A stretch of 64,000 nucleotides of DNA from Promerops cafer (taxonomy: Eukaryota > Chordata > Aves > Passeriformes > Nectariniidae), in NCBI GenBank assembly GCA_013398275.1, contig VZSE01005880.1, forward strand, positions 560,571 to 624,570. The letters are read 5' to 3'. The notes beneath the pieces were generated by a model, which saw nothing but the letters and a program-made list of their open reading frames with translations, was not told the origin of the DNA and did no database searches. Positions 52,730 to 63,210 of this stretch are shown here, piece after piece (the first letter of the stretch is position 1; each line of letters begins with the position of its first letter). Position numbers and translations under genes: made by a program.

Positions 52730-53280
52730 CTTTCATTGTGCAGATGGTTTGATGGTTCCATGTTCATGAGTCTCTGTGTACTTGATGTCTGGTTACCTTG
52801 GTACCTACTGCAGAACCATCCTAAGCCTGCCCTAAACCACCGGCTACCAAAAGAACAGCAACCTTCCCAACACCTTTTTATTTCCTGCTCTCAGATCCCT
52901 GAGTGCACTGAGACCTTAATTGCCCTGATCAGCTTCACCTGGGAGCTCCTTCCAAGCCTCACTCATGGGCCCAGGAGCCTCACTGCAGCTCAGATCAAGA
53001 CCTTCAGTCTCTGGTAAAGCTGGGAGGTGTGTCCCTCTCCACAGCTGTGCCTCTACTTGGCCATGAACCCCATTCATCCTGGCCTGTGGACCAGTTTCAC
53101 CATTTGTCCTTGGATCTCCCTTGTCACCGTTGAACTTCCCTGGTGATCACTGGGCTGTATCTGCCTATTCCTTCTGGTACTGCCTTTACAATTTTCCTGA
53201 AAGAGATATAAAACAGGAAAATTCAGGCAACACCTATTTTGCCCATTAATGCCAAATAAAAAAATGCTTTCTTTCACTGC
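52730..53280. repeat. GC-richer stretch, possibly an old dispersed repeat
   Basis: About 550 bases with clearly higher GC than the flanks, rich in decayed CpG (TG/CA) and containing cagctgtgcctctacttggc and gggcccaggagcctcac. The style is like GC-rich LTR or unclassified avian repeats. No intact coding frame is seen in it. Confidence 0.3.
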
Positions 53281-53599
53281 CTCTCACTCTTATATCCATC
53301 ACTTCATGTAAAAGAACAAGCATTCACTGAAGATGTAGAATGATGCTACTGTTTAATGAACTTCTGATTGTGCTTTGAGTTGTAACTATTTTCCTGGATT
53401 CTCCTGGTCAAAGATGATGCCAATTGCTTTGAATCTTAAATGAGATTCAGAATAGTTGTTATGAATGATTGTATGTACTACAATTGAAGGGGAAAAGGGA
53501 AGGTTGCAGTTTTTGGTACTTTTATTTTTTATTTTTAACAACTCAAAGTAGTCAAAAAGGCAGGCTAACAGTTACTACCTTTCTTTAAAGCAAAGAAAA

Positions 53600-55170
53600 A
53601 AAGTTATCTCTCATGTAATTGCCTGAATCTGTGCAGTGCCTAGTGAGGAAGAATTCAGACCATGAGGGGGAAACATACTGAAATAAGCAGGGGAATTAGA
53701 ACCTTCTGCTTCCTCATAGAAAAACCTCTCATATTCAAACAATTTGTTTGTCATTGCTGAAAGGATACATCTTTTTTTCCTGCTGTGGAAATGGGAAAAA
53801 GGGAAGGCACATTCAGAAGCTGCAAACTTGCTGGCACGTGAGTGCAGCATTTTCCACTGGCAGGTCTTCTGTGCTATTGCTGAATGGGGTATAGACCCTG
53901 TGGTCATGCCATAAACACTGCATTCCTCCATGATCCTCCTGGGTGCTGTGTCATTGGAATTGTGTCCTTTGTTATCAATACAGGCTGTTCTTGTAACCCT
54001 TGTTCGACTGCTTCTTCCAGTGAGTTCCCACACGTGCACATTTCCATCCCCACAGCATTCCTGGAAATCTTTCTATTTCGTTCCACGAAGACTGGCCCAG
54101 CTGGATTGCTGTGGATGTAGTTTGGGGGAAGAGACAGTGTCCTAAAAGTGATGTTCTACTGCATCCCTAGGAGGCTTTGCATACAAGAAGTTTTCCACAT
54201 TCCCGAAGTGGTTTTGGTTCAGAAGTCTCAGCTTCACACCTCTTGGGTAGCACCCCAGAAATATAAACTTGCAGGGGAGCCTCAAAATGGCCTGTCCTGC
54301 CACTATAGCTTCCAGACTAGGACTGCCTGAGGGAGATGCCCACTACTGTCCCAGAGGACACTGGGCACATATCCGCATATGAGTCCCGGACAATTCCCAT
54401 CATGATTTGTGATGCTGTTCTCCCTGCTGAAATATTCTCTTGCTCAGCAGGTGTTTTCTTCAGCAAGATGGTGTCTCTGAAGATGATGGTGTTGCATTAT
54501 CTGATATCTCTTCTGGAGATGGTCAAGGATGAGGAAGAGGATGCAGGCATGACTGTATGTTTGTGTGTGTGTCAAAGAGTGTTTGAAGTGAAGTGGGCCT
54601 GTTCAGTGGTAGCCTCGTGAAACCACGCCTCGGCTGACACTCAGGTAGTCCTGCAGCCCTGTCTATGAGGTTCTGCATGTCCCTAGAGCTGGAGAGAGAC
54701 CCCCACTTGCATGAGGGAAAGGTTACACTTTGCTATAGGACAGTAAGTAGAGAGGTGATCCCACTGAATAGGGTGGTTTCTACCCTCAGGTTGAAATTGG
54801 GACAAGGGATCACAGCAAGGGGATGTTAAAGTCCTCAAGATAGAAATGGTTTCCATACACAGACAGGCTGCCTGGTGCTGCTGTCCCTGTACATGGCAGC
54901 TGATGGCTGGACACCAGGTCAGGTAGAATCAGTGACTGCCTGGGCTGCTCGCCACATCCTGAGCTGCTGGTATCTCATGAGGGTTGTCCTGGGACAACTG
55001 AGTGGTCACATCATTGGGTTGAACCTTGGCTCTTTCTCTGTGACCAGCTTTAGCCCTGTCCTGTGCAATAAGGATCAGACCAGCTCCACACAGACCTGGA
55101 CTTTGCGTCTTGGCAGAGAAGTGGATCCTCTTCCAGTGGAATTAAAAGGAGAAACCTGGGTCTAATTTTT
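53600..55170. other. Unidentified GC-richer block with many broken ORFs
   Basis: About 1.5 kb where both strands carry overlapping open frames of 60-140 codons (for example minus 53611-54039, plus 54336-54620, plus 54875-55165) broken by stops and apparent frame changes. Composition is unlike the AT-rich flanks. It looks like a decayed coding insert (transposon ORF or retrocopy) more than a live gene, but I recognise no protein family. Confidence 0.3.
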
Positions 55171-56739
55171 CTTGGCACAGATTGCTTGGTTTTCCTAAAA
55201 AGAAAACTTCTTAACTATTGTAGCAATTTCAGCAATACACAGATGATCATAGCTTTATTAATTTCTCGGCCGTTGCCAACAACATTTCAGAACTCTTACT
55301 GAAATCATTATTCCTCTTTCAAGGGTTAGTATCTGAATCACCTGAGACTGACTTTTCATCATCATGTGGAACTCCTTAATCTCACCTGAAATTCCTCTCG
55401 AAAATAGTGCTAGGATGTTAGTCCTCACCCACTGGCTTTGAAGTGTTATTTCTTCCATTTTGTTTTGCAGGGACTTAGGAATCAAAACTGGCAAAATTTT
55501 TTTCTAGACCTGCATTTTTAACAGCATTTTAGAAGGACTACTCCTTTTATGATGTGTTGATAGCAACACTTGATTGCTCAGTATAACTCAAACAACACAT
55601 CAGAAGCTGAACCCATCTTGCAGGGTCTGAAGAACTGAAGAAATACCTCTTCTAGAACAGACTCAAGATTGCTGTGTTCAGAGGCATTTGCACACCCACT
55701 GTGGGTAAGGAAGCAATCTTCAACGGAATTAAAACTTCTCTCAGGAGCTGACTGATTCTTCATCATATAGTGTAAACAGACAGGCCTTTGAGCAAATTCT
55801 TTCAGATTAAGTCTTTTTGGTGCCTCCTTTAACAAAATAAAAGAATAAAAAAAATGTTTCATTTTCCATGTAAATTTTACTCTGAGATAAAAATTAATTT
55901 ACCATTGTTCTTTTCTAGAAATATATTTCTGTGAGAAAGTTTTCAAGGTTTCTAGTGTAACAAGGTAAGAACAGGAAAAATATTTCCTTTTTTTCAGACT
56001 TAAAAATACAAGTATTAAATACCCAGGTTAGTCATATATTTAAATATCTATGCTACAAATTAAAATAGTGGCCTATTTTTTTATCAGATCTCTTACAGGC
56101 TTGTCTTGGTCAAGAAAATATAATTTTAAAAGTGTGATTGCTGGCAAGGCTATAAAATGAACACTTCAGGAGTTGTGACACTCTTGCAGATCTCTGATGA
56201 GATCAGAAGAGAAGAGCTTAGCTACTTTCATGACAAAAAATTTCTTCTCTGAACATGTGCATGAACTCTGGCAGCCTTATCTGGTCCACCTCTTGTCCTA
56301 TGATAGGCTTAATCAGCTCTGCAGTAGCAAAAATGGCTTGTGCCTAAACAAGCACCCTTAGCCATCCCCTGCCTGCCAGAAATGTACAAGAAAAACTGCA
56401 GTAGGAAGTGCCAGTCCTTTCCTGGAAGTAGATTTGTCTTGTCCACCTTTCTTGTGACTTAGATTTAACAGAATTGGGAAGAGAGAAGTCATTTCTGGAA
56501 GCTGAAATGTTAGGCTGGATTAGGACTCTGTCCAAGACCTTTTTGTGCTCAAGACTGTGAAGACCATATAATGATTATTTAAAGTTTGGAGCTGGTCTCT
56601 TCAGCCAACTAACTAAACCCATGATGATGTCAGTGGTACACCTAAGAGACACCCCTATGACTGAATGAAGGGGGCTAAGAAGTCAGACCACATTGATAGT
56701 GTTTTTGGCTGGAAGTGACTGGGAAAGAGAAATGGAAAC
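55171..56739. other. Intergenic stretch downstream of the astacin gene
   Basis: No second CUB exon was found here on the minus strand. Open frames (for example 55,578-55,862 minus) do not resemble CUB or any family I know. Confidence 0.5.
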
Positions 56740-57025
56740 TTTTTTTAATGAAGCTTTTTATTCAATTGTTAAATAGAAAGAGGTAATAACTTAACTGTGC
56801 AGACAAAAGGAGGAGCACACCAGATGTACAGAATTTGTACATTTATATGGCTTGGGGAATAAACTTTTTCAGGAAGATGAAAACTTTGATTCTTAATAGA
56901 ATTAAATTTCATACTGATCCAAGCCAAGATAGGAACAAAGTAGGAAACACATAATTTCAATATTCACACAATATGTTCTTCTTCATTAAGTCATTTGTGG
57001 ATGCTAGATCTTCTTTGGGTCCTCA
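56740..57025 (-). CDS. Astacin gene: terminal exon with stop codon and 3' UTR
   Basis: A tttacag acceptor at 57026-57027 gives phase-correct joining to the CUB exon. The exon encodes only a basic tail ending RTQRRSSIHK, with the stop TGA at 56991-56993. About 230 bases of 3' UTR follow to an AATAAA signal at 56757-56762; the cleavage point is an estimate. The short coding part makes this assignment less certain than the others, but phase, acceptor and poly(A) signal all agree. Confidence 0.65.
56757..56762 (-). terminator. Polyadenylation signal AATAAA of the astacin gene
   Basis: AATAAA on the minus strand, about 230 bases after the stop codon of the terminal exon, followed by a T/A-rich stretch. 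It fits the end of the transcript. Confidence 0.6.
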
Positions 57026-60000
57026 CTGTAAATGAAATGAGAGAATACTTAGCTTTCAGAGGTCTCTGAACAAACTGTAGCATCTCTAAAATATGTACGT
57101 GCTAAATCATATTTTATCTGGCAGCTAAGATTGCTTTATATTTGTGGACACATCAAAGTGGCACAGGGAGTTTTTTAATTTTTCTTGCCTTCCATAACAA
57201 CAGTGGACAGAAATAGATACTACAGGGAGACAACTCAAAATTGCTCGTTTGGTTTGGGTATATGGTCAAGTTAGTGCATTTCAGTGGATTCATGCAAACT
57301 CTGTGTGCCTGTTCTTATCCCATGGCAGACACAAGGCTGCATGGCACAGCCAAGCTTCCTTTCCCACCAACACAAGCTCCACAGTTGTGCAGTTGCTGTA
57401 GGCTGCAGTCACACACACAGGAATTCTTTTATTCCAGCTGGTACACACTAACTCGAAAGCCTGTGGTCATTTAATTGTTTAGTTGTGGCCTTAGTTCTTA
57501 ATTAAATGGGACTGAAGAAAATGTGTTCCAGCTGGAAAGGTTCCAGGAATCCTGGCCATGGAAATGCTGCCTCTCTTCTTGTCATGGGGCTGGGTAACTT
57601 CATTCACCGTAATCCTTCTCATCCTCTGAACTGTGTGATTAAAAACTGCATCTTTTCCAGGGGAATTATATATTCAAATGCTGCATTACAATTTATTCTC
57701 TTTCTGCTGTGCTAGTAGCACTAGCAGTGTCATTAAGTTGATTGTCCTCATTGGCACATGCTTTGGAACAGCACATATCTGAGAGGGAAGGTGAACAGTG
57801 AATCACCTGGCTAACACCACTTATCCTGAGTGTGGCCCCATCTGCATGAATGAATAAATGGGGTCAGTGTAGAACTGATCCCTTATGTCAAAAGCAAGGA
57901 AGGAAGTGATGACCCTCATGGAGAGCAGTCCTTCAATGTTTATCCTGACTGAATAGAAGGGTTGATTTGACATGGACTGTTTTCCTTGCCATTCTCCTTG
58001 TTCCCAGACTTACCAGCAGTAAAGGTGGCTTGGAAACCAGAAGCTGTATGGGCACCATCTGTGATGAACTCTACGAGCATAAGATTGCTAGAAGCAACTA
58101 TGCCACTGGGTATCTTTGATCCACAGGTCTTGTCCATTAGAACTGGAGAAGACTTGCTGGATCCATCATAAACTTTAACATAATCACTCTGACAGCCTCT
58201 AGTTTTCTGCAGCTGAAAAGCTTGAAAGTGCAGGGAAACCTGGAAGGGAAGAGAAAATCAGCTTTTAATATAGAAGTATACTTCTTTCATGGAATGTCCT
58301 TTAAAACAGACAGAATCTAAACTGTAGCCAAGCACGGACTCACAGATTAGAACTGGTTACCCAGCTTTGCCTCTCTTCCCCTGAAGTTGCAGGGCTCAGA
58401 TCTGTTCACTGAATGCTCCCATGCTCAGGGGGCTTTGTTTTGATTTTGCAAACCTGAAGCCCAACATGTGGAGGTCTTTCAAAACCACAACTCTGAATTG
58501 TCTTTGCCTACACCTGGCTTAAGCACGTAAGAAGTAGAGACTAGTCTGAAATTTTTCTCATGAAGAAGATCTCATCTGGCAACTGCTGTACAAAGCCCAA
58601 GATGCTTAACGTAGAAAGAAGTTCAGCCATATTTCAAGACCACTATTAACCTGTGGTTACCTTTCTGGATCGGGTTCGGATGAGCCAGACACAGTTGGTG
58701 TTGTCTGAGTAATTCCTTGGGTGGTTGGCAGATCTGAGTGACCCAGAAGGTCCATCAAGAATAGCGCTGCAGCGACCTGAGGAAGAAACACTTGTTTCGG
58801 GATTGCAGAAGTTTTCGGTCATTCACAACTACAATCTCTTCAGAATGGATTGATCTCTGTTTTCTGATCTGCCAGCATTCATTTCAGAGTACTGGTACAT
58901 CTTGATTAAAAGTAGGAATCATCTTGTCCTAATTTTTACATAATGCATCAAAGAGGAAAGTAAAGTAGTGCTCTGAAAAGCATTCAATTTTTATTGATTA
59001 GCTCTGTCATTTAACAAGAGATATCTTTCTGCAACTCTGTAAAGAGTGAGAGGTTTCTATTCACTGCTGTTGGTGCCACTGTTTTCCACTGAGAAGGGAA
59101 AGTTAAGTGATGTCAGAAGACTCAAGCACAAATATGATGCCTCTGCAATGCTTAAATTCTAAGCTTGGGAGGAGCACTTGGGGTGCAAGAGGTAATACTT
59201 TAATCAGTTTTTTCCCTTTGATTGAATAAATTTCATTGATTGTATATAAAAATTTCTTCTAGCAGAGGTTACATATAAAGAGTTTAAACTTAGAATGACA
59301 AACTTAAATACAAACTTAGAATGAAAAACTTTTGAAAACTGGACAAGGCAACATGAAACTGTTCATGTTCAGAGGAGCTTACAACTGTTTTGTTTTGGCC
59401 CAGGTCTTAAATACCAGCTGCCATGAGGAGCGGTGATGTCTGGCTCTTTTGGGATTTATGGTTGTCTGCTGTACTGTAAGAAACCAATTTACTCCAATGA
59501 AGTTTAAAATGTGGTATGCAGTTAGTCCAGTTACACAGCAGCCACTTATGCTAATAGCAAATGTGTTTAATTTAGAGGCAGTTTCCATTTTCTCACTAGT
59601 CACAATGTGCCTCCAGCTTCGCCTTTGCATTCCCTCCCAAAGTAGCCCTAGTGGGTACCAGGAATTCATGAGAATAGTCTCACAGTCTGATGAAAAACTG
59701 CTGTCTCTGCAACGTGCCCAAATGTGAGTTCAAGATATCAGGGTGGCTTGGAGATACTTACTGCAGTTGTAAAGTTTGTTGATTTTGGCCACGTCCAAGT
59801 TGCTCATCCCTTGTCTCTGTCCAATATGTACTGACCCATCAGGAATTGGTACAATAGTTGCTTTCCCAGTGGTATTGGTGAATGTGTATCTGAAAAGACC
59901 CATGAGAAACAATGTCCTCTAAGCACCATAACTTCTTTCAGGATTCAGTAGGATGCTTTGGGGGGGAGAACAAGAATTGTACATAAGCTGTTGCTGTGAC

Positions 60001-63000
60001 TAATAGTGCTGTTTAAACAGGTCTTGTTGAGATGTCCCCCAATAAGCAGAGTCAATGTCCACCAACGAGCAGAGTCAATGTCCAGATGCCCTCCTTTGCT
60101 CCCAAGTCCAGCAGGAGAGGGCTCCCTCATGGAAAGCTAAGGGATAGTGTATCCCAGTCATAGGGAGCAGCTTGTCTGAACTGACTCACAGTGTTTTTCT
60201 CAGAAGGGGAACTTGGGAAACTGGTAGTTAGGAGAGATTTATGATAGAAACTAATTCTAATGTAAGATTTGAGTTCCTAAAATAGTAGTGCCATGCTGCT
60301 ACTTACGGGCCATAGTGCATTACTGAGGAATAGTCATACGGAAGACCCAGGTTATTGGAGTTTTCAAATTTCTTGAAGTCTGGTCTGTCAGCTGTAATAT
60401 ATGATATTGTACTTAGAGTATGCTTCCTACCTGCTCCCTTCAGGGGAGAAGGGAGAACTGGAAGCAGTAGGAAGTGTCTACACCACTCTCTACATTGAGG
60501 AGTTCAAAGTACTTACGAGGACTGATGTACTCCCACATGATCTTTACGTGTTTATCTCTGTCACTTCGAGAGTGTTCATGCAAAAAGCCCAGAGCATGCT
60601 CCAGTTCATGCTGAATTACTCCTTTCCACATGCAGCCTCCTTTCATCACAGAGACAGTCTGTCCACCTCCTACTTTCCCATAGTTGGACCAGCAGCTGAG
60701 AGAGGCATTGAACAGCGACAGAAGACTTATGGGATTTTTATTGGCAGGCAGGCAAAGAGGCAGAACAGAGAACCTTGCTTCACACACCTCTTGTGGGAGT
60801 GGAAGGATTCCTCTCTGTCCTCTGTGATAGTCAGAGTGTACAGAGGCAAAAGTGACCATGGCATATAAAAGAACAAAGTGTATGATCATTGCTAAATCTT
60901 TCCGGAAGACTTTTGTTAGCACAGAGGCTCCTGAATTCTGACTTTACTGTGACTTTTTAACTCCCTTGAAATAACATTTTTTAATTTTATTTTTTTTCAA
61001 AATATTAAAGACAGTATCAGAGATGGAGGTAACACTTTCAAGCTAAGTGTTGAACAGTTTTCTCATAAGCTCTAATTCTGAGCTTGATGGCCAACAGTGT
61101 GATTCAGAGAACTTTATTTCATAAGTTGAAGCTGGTTTACTTTTGTAAATAGGACCTACAGTATGCAACTTATGTTGTGCTGAAGTGTGCACTATACCAC
61201 ACAGAAAACATGAGCTTGGACATTCTTTCCCCCTTAATAGTGCTGTTCCACAATTTGTATTATTTCGGTGTCTGCAGTGAGTTCCTGATGTACCTGATGA
61301 GCCCTTGTGCTGGTAAGGTATCCAAGGAAGATACCTTGGCACTGTGATAAAAGCCTCTCTGAAGTCACACAAAATCAGTGTAGAAAAGGATTGAAAAATA
61401 GAGTAGAAATAACTCCTTAATTTATCATTCAACTCACCCATCGGCAGATCTAATACTGAGGTAGTCACGTTCTGTCTTGCGCTTCACAAAATTAATGCAA
61501 GTCAGTGCTTCAAATTCTGCCATGGCATCATGAATGCCTTTTACATGGCTCTCCTCTGGGGAAGAAAGGGTTAATTTTAGGGGTCACAAGCAGATATTAG
61601 CAGATGCCATTAAAATCTCACATACTCTCAAAACCAGGGTAAATGAGGGACAGAAACATTAGCTAGGTTCTTTCTTGTTTTTTGCTCAGTACTGAATTTT
61701 ATTTGTGATTTTAACAGCATGGCATAAGATCCTCTTTATCCAGATATTTGTCCAAACGTATTCAGGTGCCTCTTCTTTCAACAGCTTGTTCTTAATTATA
61801 GTGGTCATTTTTGATGTATCATATTGGACACTTGGAGACAATTATGGGAAGCTGTTTTGCTGATGAAAAGCAGACCATTGAAGCTCCACTGTAATAGTCA
61901 TGAATCTTATAAAGGCAGGTATTCTGGAAGACCCCATTAGAGGGAATGGTTATTTTTATCTCCAAGAGACCAGTCCCAAAACATGATGCAGGCAAAATGT
62001 CTCAATGAAATTTGATCTATTTCTGGTTCAGGTCCTTGTAACTTAAAATTTATCTGTGCTTGCACAGCACAAATAAATCCTTAGAATTGATTTATTCAAC
62101 TGTTTGTGTGCTCACTCGATGTAAGTTTCTCTCTGAAGCGTATTAGACAAAATCCATTAAAATAAATTGATTTTTAAACCCACCGTAAGTAGGATCCAAT
62201 TCATAGGGAATACGAACAATCCCATCACTGGACTGGGGCCAGTTGCAATGGCGACAGTTGATGGCACTGCGACTCCTCCGTGGAACTATGTCACCTTCCT
62301 GCAAGAACTGAGAGCTGTCTGGTGAGAGAGAAAGGGTGGGAACATTTGAGCCATAAATTGCTCAACACTTGCTAAGCACACTTGGAAAAACAAGCAGTGG
62401 CAATAGTAGGAATGATGTTTTACTGTGATACTATTTAATCATCCATCATGTGACACTGAATGAGAGGCATCAAATATCTCCCCAGGAAGGTGCTGGGCAA
62501 AAGCAGGAGGTGCCAATAAGGAAACCCAAGAAGGTGGGCAAACCAAAAAAAGGAGTGTTGTCAGGAGAAAACTGTAGGAATATTTGGTGTCTCTTTCTAC
62601 AGACTACTTTACTTCAAGTAAAGTCACTTGAATGACTCTTGGAGGAGAAAATGTGAGAAAGACAAGCTGATAGATCAGGGAATGTTTGGAAGGATCAGGG
62701 AAGAGGAAGTCTGGAGCAGCGAGCATGGAACTGACTGCAGCTTATCTAGGAGTCTGTACTGCACAGCCATATGATGGCTGAATGCAAGCGATGCTTCATT
62801 CAAGAAAAAGGCTGTGAAATAAAAAAGCATACAAATACCCGCATTTTCTCTTTATGTCCAAAGAATGACAAAGATGTTGAAAGCTAAAGCTGAAGAAACT
62901 GTCTGAATAGTTTTCATTTGCTTCCATACCTGGGAGCATCTTTAGTACTGACACAATAGCTTGAGATGCTATGGGGCTTCAGCAGACCACACCGTAATCC

Positions 63001-63210
63001 CAGTGGTATCTCTTACATGGTGGTGTGTAAGATGGGAAAAACATTTGCACAGATTGTGGTAAGACATCTTACCTCCCATATCACCCCAAAAAAGCAACAA
63101 AGACAGCCCCCTTACAGACAGGAATTTGGTGGCATTACCTTTGTTAACTTTCAGAATTTTGTTAAAAATATCTTCGTCCTCTTCATCAGTCTCTGTAGGT
63201 GAAGGAGATT
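56991..63210 (-). CDS. Astacin-family metalloprotease with one CUB domain (hatching-enzyme / UVS.2-like), 5' end missing
   Basis: Nine coding exons can be joined: 63139-63210, 62184-62318, 61438-61555, 60517-60695, 60307-60391, 59762-59889, 58661-58776, 58014-58239 and 56991-57025. All introns start GT and end AG, the phases agree at each junction, and no stop interrupts about 363 codons. The order is an acidic propeptide, an Asp-switch motif QEGDIV, a basic processing site RRSRS, the catalytic domain with HELEHALGFLHEHSRSDRD (three zinc His and the general-base Glu) and the Met-turn SVMHYG with its zinc-side Tyr, then a CUB domain and a ten-residue basic tail. The Cys pair near the mature N terminus (NCRHC) is typical of the hatching-enzyme/nephrosin/CAM-1 branch. 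Members of this family are secreted endopeptidases; amphibian and fish hatching enzymes digest the egg envelope. Role in this bird is inferred. UVS.2-type proteins usually carry two CUB domains; only one is seen here. The signal-peptide exon is not identified. Confidence 0.93.
58014..58239 (-). CDS. Astacin gene: CUB domain, second half
   Basis: A 226-base exon (acceptor cccttccag, donor gtaagt). It encodes VSLHFQAFQLQ, GCQSDYVKVYDG (the CUB calcium-site-like DYVxVYDG strand), TCGSKIPSGI and the closing ASGFQATFTA. The domain is complete here, with four Cys in all. Phase 0 in, phase 1 out; the next open, spliceable segment on this strand is the terminal exon, not a second CUB. Confidence 0.9.
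58661..58776 (-). CDS. Astacin gene: CUB domain, first half
   Basis: A 116-base exon (acceptor cttcctcag, donor gtaacc). It encodes CSAILDGPSGSLRSANHP, then NYSDNTNCVWLIRT, which is the start of a CUB domain (first Cys, Gly-Ser loop, NYP-like turn, CxW strand). CUB domains bind substrates or partners. Phase 1 in, phase 0 out. Confidence 0.9.
59762..59889 (-). CDS. Astacin gene: C-terminal catalytic exon
   Basis: A 128-base exon (acceptor cttttcag, donor gtaagt). It carries the end of the astacin domain: IPIPDGSVHIGQRQGMSNLD and the closing INKLYNC, whose Cys pairs with a Cys near the start of the catalytic domain in known members. Phase 2 in, phase 1 out. Confidence 0.94.
60307..60391 (-). 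CDS. Astacin gene: Met-turn exon
   Basis: An 85-base exon (acceptor tattacag, donor gtaagt). It encodes DRPDFKKFENSNN and then LPYDYSSVMHYGP. SVMHYG is the Met-turn, whose Tyr is a conserved astacin zinc-side residue. It lies only 125 bases after the active-site exon. Phase 1 in, phase 2 out. Confidence 0.95.
60517..60695 (-). CDS. Astacin gene: active-site exon
   Basis: A 179-base exon (acceptor gcctctctcag, donor gtaagt). It begins with CWSNYGKVGGGQ and contains the zinc-binding signature; HELEH is encoded at 60596-60610, followed by the third His and the SRSDRD motif. All residues needed for catalysis are present, so the enzyme looks active. Phase 2 in, phase 1 out. Confidence 0.96.
61438..61555 (-). 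CDS. Astacin gene: N-terminal catalytic exon
   Basis: A 118-base exon (acceptor cccag, donor gtgagt). It encodes the helix and strand that precede the active site, including the family-typical stretch FEALTCINFVKRKTERDYL and the end SADG. The Cys in LTCINF is one of the conserved astacin disulphide residues. Phase 1 in, phase 2 out. Confidence 0.93.
62184..62318 (-). CDS. Astacin gene: pro/catalytic boundary exon
   Basis: A 135-base exon (acceptor ctctcaccag, donor gtgggt). It encodes the propeptide switch QEGDIV, whose Asp is expected to occupy the active-site zinc in the zymogen. The basic stretch RRSRS follows, where the mature enzyme is presumably released. Next comes the mature N terminus SAINCRHCNWPQSSDG, with the closely spaced Cys pair of the hatching-enzyme branch. 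Confidence 0.92.
63139..63210 (-). CDS. Astacin gene: acidic propeptide exon
   Basis: A 72-base exon between a ttcttcacag acceptor and a gtaatg donor. It enters in phase 1 and leaves in phase 1, encoding an acidic stretch (TETDEEDEDIF) followed by NKILKVNK, which matches the propeptide pattern of hatching enzymes just before the Gly-Asp switch. Its first codon needs a G from an earlier exon, so at least one upstream exon with the start codon and signal peptide is missing from the model. Confidence 0.85.

Noticed and set aside
53074..57700. Search for a second CUB domain downstream of the first
   Set aside because: No segment on the minus strand shows the CUB pattern (CxW strand, DYVxVYDG, closing GF strand) with splice sites; the terminal exon at 57,025 fits better.
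60401..60868. 155-codon plus-strand ORF
   Set aside because: It is the antisense shadow of the astacin active-site exon.
61043..61468. 141-codon minus-strand ORF
   Set aside because: It overlaps the end of an astacin exon in another frame and runs into the intron; the real exon uses a different frame with homology.
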